From contig JAFMSR010000001.1 of assembly GCA_022818135.1 (NCBI GenBank), forward strand, positions 35,308,672 to 35,372,671: a DNA stretch of 64,000 nucleotides, given 5' to 3'. Position numbers and translations under genes: made by a program. The DNA comes from Saxidomus purpurata (taxonomy: Eukaryota > Mollusca > Bivalvia > Venerida > Veneridae). Of the stretch, positions 55,899-64,000 are shown in pieces. Under the pieces are notes generated by a model. That model saw nothing but the letters and a program-made list of their open reading frames with translations, did no database searches and was not told where the DNA came from. Every line of letters starts with the position of its first letter. The stretch's first letter is position 1.

Positions 55899-58585
55899 AT
55901 GAACACACACATCAATCACGACGAAGGAGACACGGATAAAATCACTATTACACCGTCTGTTTCTGTATCAGCACTTCCGGCACAGTTTTATGTACAAATG
56001 ACTAAAAAACAGAAACTAAATGACGAATCACCACGGAAAATTGACGAGACGAATATGACCAGATTCAAAATATTGAACATTTTGCACATTCAGAGTACAC
56101 GTACATAACATCACATTATTATACACTTATCTACAGAGATATATAGACACAAAGACCATACCATAGTCTCTTCGTGTAAACTTGACACCCCAGGTTCCAG
56201 TTATTAACTCATCCCTACAAATTAAATGGGAAGAAGCCCATATCGAATTCGGCCAAAAACTTTGCTCTATCAATACAGTACTGGAAAACTAAACAATCAA
56301 ATTTATTGCAGGAAGTCAACACAATCAACAACGACCTGATAGAAATCACAACCCAGGATCAAACTTATTTGATATCAGATATCATATGAAAAATAACTTT
56401 CATCGTGGAAAAGGATCTTTCGACTAAGAAACCGCCCCAAAACAACCCTTCCCAAAAATGCAACAATGCCAAATAGAAGATTCAAACTCAAAAAACAATA
56501 CTTGCAACAGAAACTACCTTAACTATTGGGTAATAAGCCTCTCAAATATTAAACTTAATACTGATGAGAAAACAATCTAATATCGCGGACTGTCTTTTTG
56601 TCCTACTCATATTCACCATGATAATATTGAGTTCGAAAGAGACATTCTCCTTTTTAATAGACGCCTACGACTAGCCAACCATTTTCAGAAACCAACAACA
56701 ACCATTTTATACATGCCCAGGACGAACACACCCAGTAGGCAAATCACTGAACCTGGATGCTTATATCAATTTAACTCAGCGAAACTGGAAGAATACACAC
56801 AACGCGGAATCAAACAGCACATACAAAGAAAGACAAGCTCTCGTCTCATTAAAAAAAAAACAGAATATAATCATTAAACCTGCAGACAGAGCATGGGCAG
56901 TAGTGATACTCAACAAAGATGACCACATAAGGAAGGACTGAGACAACTAAACAACCCAGAAATGTACCGTGAAATTTCGCGATACATTACACGCAAAACC
57001 ACTGACGAAATGAACTCTTTTTCAACTACCTTAAAAACAATCTGCTCCCTTCGAACCACATACGATTCTTACAACCAGAAACCTGTCGCATGCCAATCTT
57101 CTACATAGTCCCTAAAATACATAAGAAAGAAAACCAGGTAGACCTATTGTATCTGCTTGCAATGGACCGGCTGAAAAACTATCATAATTTGTTGACAACT
57201 ACATCTTTAGCCCAACAATGTCCCTCATGTATACATGATACAAACGACTTTTTGACTAAACTAAGAAACCTAGCTTGTATTGGATCTAATACATTACTAG
57301 TAACAATTGATGTTAGTGCACTGTACACTTCATTCCCGCACCGGGAAGGTATAATATCACACAAAAAGTTGTACTTGACAAACACCCCTTAGAAGGACTA
57401 AAAAGCTGGATCATACTAAGACTTAGGATATTCATCTTAAAGAGAACTTTCTTCAGATTCAACAACAAATTCTATTAACAAATATCGGGTATTACTATGA
57501 GTACTAAATGTGCCCCCAAGCTACGCCATACTATTCATGTCTTATTTGAAATTTCCGGCCACGCAAAAACTTACACCCCTTGTCTGGTGGAGATATATCT
57601 AAATAGATTGTCTGGCCATACTCTCGACAGGAATTAGATTCCTTCAACAGTTTCAACGAATCGATTAAATTCACATTCGACATCGACTCCGACACAGCCA
57701 ATTTTCTGGATGTAAAAATCATTAAGGATAAAGCAGGTTTTATGGACACAACGGTTTACACGAAACCCACCGACGCTCACCTTTACCTACATTACACATC
57801 TTTCCACCCAAGCCATCCAACAAATAGAACTCCTTACAACCATGCGGTAAGAGTACGATGTATCGTCAACACTGACGAATCGTATAAAAACTGTACGGAA
57901 ACACTACATTACTACTTGTCAGTAAGAGGATACCCTAGCGGCCTCATACAGAAGGTCATTGAGAAAGCAATTAAACATAGAAGATAAGATATACTGAGCA
58001 GACAAAAGAAAATGAATGAACCTACAAAAACTATACGTTTTGTCTTCACATACAACCCAAGCAACCCACATATAAGAAGTATTCTGAAAAGTTTGCTAAC
58101 TATTTTACATGAGAATGATGCAACCAAATTTATGAAAACAACGACAATAATAGCAGTTCCCCGGCTTACGTTCAACCTCAATTCGTCCTAAGTCCGATCC
58201 GACTTGTATAAAAGAATAAGCTCTACTGGGAGGTACCCTTGCGCCAAGAACTGGATTCTATGTACTCACATGACGCACAGTACAGAATTCACCAGTTCTG
58301 AATCAAATCAAACATTCAAAAGCCGTGGTCAATACTCATGCAAAAGTATAAGCATATTATATTTAATTACTTGCAAGAGATGCAAAGTATGTTGACCAAA
58401 CAAGTAACTCATTTCGGGAAAGACTTTACGGACATTTAGCAGATACATGTATTCGAGCAAAAAACGACTTCAAACCAGTTTCGCGCCATTTCTCACGTAC
58501 AGACCATAGCGTCAACGACGTCATAACAGCTATAATACAATCCGCGGAAAAATACACGAGTGGATTAAATCTTAACCAATAATGG
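55899..58585 (+). pseudogene. Penelope-like reverse transcriptase + GIY-YIG endonuclease, frameshifted
   Basis: Blocks in order: NIIIKPADRAWAVVILNKDD (about 56868-56927); FYIVPKIHK (57096-57122), the PLE 'PKIHKP' signature; CIHDTNDFL; LLVTIDVSALYTSFPHREGI (57294-57352), containing the first catalytic aspartate; FDIDSDTANFLDVKI (57670-57721); TSFHPSHPTNRTPYNHAVRV; YYLSVRGYPSGLI; a CCHH-type linker (PCAKNWILCTHMTHSTEFTS, about 58233-58290); and the GIY-YIG start LYLITCKRCKVC continuing as SFRERLYGHLADT and HFSRTDHS. At least four frameshifts. The YADD region between 57400 and 57650 is largely lost, so it is dead. Confidence 0.8.
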
Positions 58586-58650
58586 CTAACAAATACACAA
58601 CCGGAAAGCAACAGCAGAGGAAATAGAAGAAGCTTCTCAACACCGTACTA

Positions 58651-58887
58651 AAAGAAAAGGCAAACATTGCAATAAACATCTGTGGAATAGTATGCAGTAC
58701 AACATCAAACTTTTACAGACATCAGAAATCCCATGAAGCACACACCACCAAATTTCAATGTAGATGGTGTAAGAAAACATATACGAGACTGGTCAAACTT
58801 AAAAAACATGCCAAGAAAATACATTACTTTGATAATGATGAATTAGATAAAATTGTTGAACTGAAAAGTAAGATAAAGAACACTTAA
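58651..58887 (+). CDS. Short C2H2 double zinc-finger frame inside the Penelope-like element
   Basis: An open frame downstream of the GIY-YIG remnant encodes CGIVC..FYRHQKSH and CRWCKKTYTRLVKLKKHAKKIH. The second is a regular C-x2-C-x12-H-x4-H finger; the first is C-x3-C with H-x3-H. An acidic-basic helix follows to a TAA at 58885-58887. No start codon is evident, so it is probably a piece of a longer ORF. It sits between the endonuclease and the right pseudo-LTR. It may be the N-terminal ORF of a tandemly arranged Penelope unit, or captured sequence. Confidence 0.5.
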   Translation, partial: KEKANIAINICGIVCSTTSNFYRHQKSHEAHTTKFQCRWCKKTYTRLVKLKKHAKKIHYFDNDELDKIVELKSKIKNT

Positions 58888-58994
58888 ACAACATGGAAAC
58901 CTGACACAACACCAATATTTAGAATAGTACCAAGAACAAAAAATGATTGAACGACAACAAAAGCGAACAGTCACAGACAAACACGGAAGAAAAT

Positions 58995-59296
58995 TTCAAA
59001 CAGAACAAGATAAACGTAGAAACTTACACCTTCCAGACCTCATCTCCGATTACACATATTCCAAGTAACGAAACGATATAGTACAACCTCTGATGAATTG
59101 GCAAACAGCCAAAAACCGCTTCTATTTTTAAACAATTTGACTGACTCCAGATTTTGTACACTTCAGTTATAATTTTGTACGATTTGTATCCTGATGAAGG
59201 TCCATGTAGGACCGAAACCGGTAGAGCATTAAAACGTAACCTACCCCGGTGTTGACGTGTTGTTCTTCTTTCTACTTCTGACTTCTGCGTTTTAAT
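58995..59296 (+). repeat. 3' pseudo-LTR of the Penelope-like element
   Basis: The shorter copy (302 nt) of the direct repeat. Its first third remains open in a lysine/arginine-rich frame (QKRTVTDKHGRKFQ upstream, then RRNLHLPDLISDYTYSK), in line with the element's ORF running into the repeat. Confidence 0.75.
59172..59240 (+). ncRNA. Hammerhead-ribozyme-like motif, right copy
   Basis: CTGATGA (59191-59197), stem II GGTCC-ATGTA-GGACC (59199-59213), GAAAC (59214-59218), CG loop and GGTA (59220-59223). Stem III pairs are A-U and C-G, better than in the left copy. Core nucleotides are all intact in both copies although the pseudo-LTRs have diverged around them. Confidence 0.6.
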
Positions 59297-62200
59297 TCAT
59301 AAAAGTAGTACGTGAGCACGAGAACCATCATACATCCCCCGTATAAGATTAGATTTTCTAGCACTGGTAAAATCTGCAGGTATTCCGATCTTAACAAGAA
59401 AGTACTTGTAGCAGTATTTCAAAGATAAGAAAATCCGGTATCGTCAAGCAATTTGTTAACATATATGTACCATTTGTTAGTAAAATTGCCATTTGTATAG
59501 TGTAAATCAAATAATGTGTACATCACTGAATCGGAATTCTTTTCACCAATTATTCTTATTTGAGTGTAACAGAAAATGGAACTGTGCCAAACCCTCCAAA
59601 GCAAGCTGCATTAGTTGTTTTAAGCGTTCTGCATGTATAATAGGAGCTTTATGAAAACCCCATACCGTATCCGTAATGCAAAATAGAAGATATCATATAA
59701 TTAAACAATTAAACCTTCTTGTTTTCGATAAATTAAACGTGTCAAATAATGACTGAAGAGAAAAAAACTCAAATAGGCAGTTGTGATAGTGATTTTTTTC
59801 CGTTTTTAATAACTACCATTTGATGATAATGTTACAATTGAGCTTGTACATTTTGTAACAGTTTTCAATTTTTTAATTTGATATAAATATTGTTAGTGTT
59901 TTGTGGCATGTTACCTTTTTTGAAAGACCATTGCGACAGTTGCACATGTATTTACGATAATTCCCCATTTTGGTATAGGCAGTTTGAAGTTCATATGTAC
60001 CCCCATAAAACTTGAATATTCTTAAAAGTAATGCACAAGTTTAATTGAATATTTTTATACAATCTTCTAAACCAACTTTACCCACTAATACAGTAAAAAC
60101 CGGAAGTTTCCGTCAGAAAAAAAGAATACTTTGTACATGTATATACATTTAATGCAAGATTTCAAGCATCGAAGCTTAATACACATGAGTTTGTGTAGTG
60201 ACCAAAACAGCAAAGTTCAGCGAATGGTTTAGATATAACTGTACATTAAGTAGCACATTACTGCCAATTTTCAGTTTATTATGAGACATCGGCATACATA
60301 TATCCAAGGTGTTCACGGATTGCCTGTATGTCTTCAACTTAATTAATTGTTTGACAGTTAAGTGCATAGACCCACATGTACAAATTCAAATAATCATACA
60401 TTCCAATCATGATGATATGAAAACAAGCACATATTGAAATCAAGCAAAACAGGCAGTGTGCGTGAAAAAAGATATATAAGAAAATAAATATAGTCTATTT
60501 TATATTATATTCACGATAAGCCTCAAGTATTTTACCCCCTTTTCAAATGGGTAACTGGTCTATGTAAAGCACTAGATGGCGCTGGGGCAGGTTTTTCAAT
60601 AATTTCAAAATGGTTTAGATCAGAGATTCTTTTTTATTTTTTGACAACATAAGAGAACTGCTTCCTTTGAAATTTGTTACAAAGTAGCCATTTCAAAACA
60701 GTTTATCCAAACATCTTAATTTCATATCACGTCTAAAATTGACTTTGTAAAAAAAACATTAACCTGTCAAGCAGACTATCTCAGATTTGAATTTCCCGGG
60801 AGGTGTGGCTAATTGCTGATAATGTCTGTGTTTATGAACAAAGCCATGTGGTGATGTTTATACTTTTGATAGTAGTGGAATGCATTACTGTAACAGAACT
60901 AAAACAGTTTACTTACCTTGATGAACGTTTATTTCCATAAAATAAGAATATCCTTTATTAAAATGAATCATTCAGTTATTCAAGACCTATATATTAAGTT
61001 TTTTGTATTATGATACTATTTCCAGGTCGAGGTAGTCTTCCATTTCTTAGTCAAGTACATGTACATGGGTATGAAGATACATAAGGCAAACTATAAACAG
61101 TGATTGTATAAAATTTACAACATGTTGTTTTGTGACTCTGTGAGTTAGGTATTAAATGTAGTATTTATCTTTAATTTTTCCAAAAAAGGGAGAATTTGAA
61201 TGAAAGTCATAAAAAAAGTGAGAAGAAATGATTAAGAAGGTGGATAAATTTTCATCAGATTCCAAAGGGCTCATTGATACAAAATATGAGAAACGTAAAG
61301 AAGCCTCAAGTCAGTTCAAGAGTGAAAATCGTCAGCTTGCTATTCTGATTCATTCACTCTTGTGCTATTTTTACCATCCTCCAGGTTAATTGACAGGTAG
61401 TTTAGAGGTATCAAGCTACAGCTGCACACAGCGAATAGCCGCTTGTTACCATTTATTAAGCCGAGAATAGGTCAACATTTACAGTAATATCCAAGCCTGA
61501 AATGACCTGATTTACTCCAATGTTTTTTTTTGCCCTAAAATTCATAAATTTATAAATTGCACCAAATAGCAACGCATTTAACAAATTAATAAAACATTGG
61601 TCGAGTTGATAAAAGAGTTTCAATGCACTGTGTAAAGTTTTATTGAAATCGCATTCATATTTTAAACAGTTTACGAAGCCGTTTATAGTTCCTTGTAATT
61701 TCGTTATCAACCAATTTATACCTCTATAAGCATTGTCAGTGTCTATGCAGTAGTATATATACAGATATATAAGGGATTGAGCCCCAATTGTATGTCGCAT
61801 AAATGTGCATAAAATCTGCAACAGCAGGTGTGATCATGTTCTGACCATTTCTTGCACTGCATTGTGTCCTATACCTATCATAACCAGTTTTGATTTGTTG
61901 CAATATTATTTTTAGAACTGACGGCATGGGGAATTCTTACAATAGACTATCATATAGACAGGAACAAGCAATTGTACACGTAAAGGTAAATTTCGCTATT
62001 TCTACTTTTATAAACAAGATAGCAGGGGTAGTCAGGTGTAAATTATCCCTTTATATTATGTTAGAAATGGTATATGTACGCAAGTATAATCTTGTAGATA
62101 TGACCAAAGACGTATGGCGTATTGGATGCACCCGTCAAAACTTGGTAACATTGGTATCACGAGTTTGATTTGTAGCCAGGGCACTTTTATCTGATTTTGC

Positions 62201-62783
62201 ATCTATATTAGTCAATTCATTTTTCACGAAATGCACGAGGTTTTTATTGGTATTGAGAGTAAACTAAATTGATAATTCTGTATCCTTTTATGAGCATTAT
62301 TGCTGTTGTTATTACAATAGGAATTCACATACTAGTATAGTTTATGGTAATTACTCATGGTAGAAAAGATAAGTTTGAAACAGAAAAAAAAACGCGTTGG
62401 GATTATTAGTAGTAACTTTATCAAATAAATCCTATACAGGAACAAAATATAAATAATTAAAACTTGGATTTGGTAATAAAACATCCCCATATATGTTTTT
62501 AAATTGAAACAGAACATAAAGAAGCTTAAAAAATGCAACCACATGAACCTGGATTATTGGGACCCTACCCCATTGGCCGGCGTAATTTTATCACCGTTAA
62601 AATGTCAAGTTTTTTACTAAACATTCTTATAATATACAAGATATACATACATCTCGAAAATCAAAGCTATGCCGAGGATATCAACTAGTATTTTAGCCGT
62701 TTGGCAATAATTACTCATGTTAGCGGTGTCTATCGATGCAAAAGATATTTGTCTTCAAAATGATATGCATGGCAAAACCTTAC
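59297..62783. other. Intergenic; one CTCF-like site
   Basis: No supported gene. Frames such as 61456-61821 (minus) have no family features. CACTAGATGGCGCT at 60570-60583 matches the CTCF core well, but a single match in 3.5 kb is weak evidence. Confidence 0.4.
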
Positions 62784-62960
62784 CTTTTCTGCGCTCGATA
62801 TAAATCATCCTGAAAGGCTACCGAAGGCAGGAACATTGTCACAAGAATACTCATGCTTGACACGTGCTTTGCGTCTGGTTACCCGTTTCACAGCCTTCGT
62901 ATCACAGGGCACGTAGGAACCATGCCTTATTTTACGAAAACCAGTCTTAATATCTGGATC
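62784..62960 (-). CDS. Candidate exon, 51 codons then stop
   Basis: On the minus strand: acceptor CTTGATTTATCAG at 62961-62973, then an open frame (DPDIKTGFRKIRHGSYVPCD, then a basic KRVTRRKARVK stretch) ending at a TGA (62805-62807), then donor AAAAG|GTAAGG at 62783. The other two frames close quickly. It is less AT-rich than its surroundings. It could be a terminal exon of a gene whose upstream exon lies right of here, or a chance match. The zinc-finger gene at 63343 already has its own stop, so alternative splicing would be needed to link them. Confidence 0.3.
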
Positions 62961-63342
62961 CTGATAAATCAAGTGCATCCGGTAAAATCAGCTTTTGAAT
63001 TTGTTTTGTCAACGAGACAAAATGAATAGATATTATCTTTCTTTACAGTGACACTTTACTAAGAGATAACATTTATCACAACGCGTTTTGCACAACAAGT
63101 TTCTATTATTGTTGCAGTAAATTACATTGTATACTGGAACGTGATGTGTGGCGGCAAATTTCAAAATACAGTAAATAAAAAAAGGATCTGATATCAAGAT
63201 GCAATGATTTTCGAAAAAAAAAGTAAACAACCATAGGAAACTGGTAACTGAATATGTATTTGCATAGATACATGTAATGTCAATTAATATAAACTTAGTT
63301 ACCACTGAGTAAATTTCTGGTGTGTTTTTAACAGCAAAGTTT
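62961..63342. other. 3' flank of the zinc-finger gene
   Basis: AT-rich. On the minus strand an AATAAA-like context is possible near 63172-63180 (forward TAAATAAAAA lies on the other strand, so this is weak). Nothing else recognised. Confidence 0.3.
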
Positions 63343-64000
63343 TCATTTTTTCATTAAGTATGTCCAATAATCATCCTCGTAACACACGGTGCTGAATATC
63401 GGCTGACCATTACGATATGTTGTGTATTTATGTCCAGTTCTCGTCAAAACTTCGACTTTCGTTTCAAGAGTATGTCTCTCGACACTTGTTTGATCGTCGT
63501 CACTACTTATCTGGATAATACTTATTTCCTCACAATCTTCATCGCCAGTAGCATACTCAACACTACTTATATCACTGTAACAAGGCTGAAAATCAGGAGA
63601 ATCACATTGCACACTAATTTCCTGTCGCATTAAACTATCATCATATACTTCATCATGCTGCGAATGTGTACTTACAGAGTTGGCATCACTATACACCATA
63701 ATATTATCGACTTCACTATTCGAATCATTGTTTAACAATGTCAAATCAAAATCCTGAACCACTTCATTAGAAACAACATCATCTTCACCATCCGATAAAA
63801 TATCCAATATGTCATCATCAGATGAAACATCTTCATAATAACCATCGTCTGTGTATTCTTTGTTAGCCGGTCTTCTATCCAATGCCTTTGTTCTAGCTTC
63901 GCACCTAGAGTATCCATGTACTTTCACAAGATGTGGCCACAAATAACTCCTTCTTATGAATTTCGAAGAACAACCGGCTTCGGTACATTCCCAGTATGAA
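63343..64000 (-). CDS. C2H2 zinc-finger protein with acidic/serine-rich tail, 3' part
   Basis: The frame is open from the window edge to a stop at 63343-63345, about 218 residues, and continues beyond 64000. It begins with a zinc finger of the form WECTEAGC-x-KF-x-RRSYL-x2-HL-x2-VH, typical of multi-copy bivalve zinc-finger genes, followed by YSRCEARTKAL. The rest is a long low-complexity acidic stretch rich in D, E and S (for example SSDDDILDILSDGEDD), suggesting disorder. It ends with a compact RTGHKYTTYRNGQPI segment. No stops or frameshifts interrupt it. It may be a host gene or a gene carried by a multicopy mobile element; function unknown. Confidence 0.6.
   Translation of the reverse strand, partial: SYWECTEAGCSSKFIRRSYLWPHLVKVHGYSRCEARTKALDRRPANKEYTDDGYYEDVSSDDDILDILSDGEDDVVSNEVVQDFDLTLLNNDSNSEVDNIMVYSDANSVSTHSQHDEVYDDSLMRQEISVQCDSPDFQPCYSDISSVEYATGDEDCEEISIIQISSDDDQTSVERHTLETKVEVLTRTGHKYTTYRNGQPIFSTVCYEDDYWTYLMKK

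Larger units (their letters stand above)
55306..59296 (+). mobile_element. Penelope-like element with pseudo-LTRs
   Basis: A direct repeat pair (55306-55741 and 58995-59296) brackets a decayed reverse transcriptase plus GIY-YIG endonuclease gene. Both repeats share TTCAAACAGAACAA, CGTAGAAACTT, CAAGTAACGAAACGATAT, CAGCCAAAAACCGCTTCTA, the hammerhead-like core and a TGCGTTTTAAT end. Relative to the left copy, the right copy lacks about 95 nt after ACGATAT and about 30 nt later. Penelope-like elements are known for such pseudo-LTRs, and for hammerhead motifs in them. Confidence 0.85.

Noticed and set aside
61456..61821. 121-codon minus-strand open frame
   Set aside because: Hydrophobic, low-complexity translation of AT-rich DNA without family resemblance.
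1..64000. CRISPR arrays, operons or phage-type genes
   Set aside because: Repeats are of eukaryotic transposon or satellite type, and the gene structure has spliceosomal introns. Nothing prokaryotic or viral was seen.

Overview
The window reads as AT-rich, intron-rich invertebrate nuclear DNA, most likely from a bivalve mollusc. It holds a split gene with long introns, many decayed LINE reverse transcriptases, a Penelope-like element, and the GGTCAAGGTCACAGTGACC-type interspersed repeats with ACAAGAG..., ATGCCCC... and TCCGTCCGTCTG boundaries that are common in bivalve genomes. No bacterial or viral genes were seen. The species call is inference.

The main finding is a complete minus-strand gene model for an interferon-induced-protein-44-like protein (IFI44/IFI44L family: TLDc domain plus a P-loop GTPase-like domain). 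It spans 50644 down to 10499 in six coding exons. All junctions keep phase and the joined frame encodes 467 residues, close to the vertebrate proteins (about 445-450). One exon is only 38 nt (26893-26930); it carries the PWR linker and is the piece that reconciles the phases of its neighbours. Intron 1 is about 23 kb and intron 2 about 9.4 kb.

The introns are packed with mobile DNA. From right to left these are: a 4.4 kb TIR transposon (43618-48057) with a decayed DUF7869-like DDE-type gene, itself split by a 1.5 kb TIR element with a 7-bp target duplication; a 1.2 kb long inverted repeat (41813-42996); two foldback-like repeat elements (39510-40937 and 36404-38709); repeat blocks carrying perfect GGTCANNNTGACC palindromes; four LINE fragments; SINE-like units; and tandem satellites.

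Downstream of the gene (window left, 1-9952) lie a truncated L1/Tx1-like LINE 3' end, a tRNA-type SINE, tandem satellites, and two 334-bp MITEs with TTAA target duplications. Upstream of the gene (window right) lie a near-perfect 72-nt hairpin, another LINE fragment, a Penelope-like element (55306-59296) whose pseudo-LTRs carry hammerhead-ribozyme-like cores, and, at the window edge, the 3' part of a C2H2 zinc-finger protein gene with an acidic tail. Apart from the IFI44-like gene and this edge gene, nearly every recognisable coding signal is a decayed mobile element.
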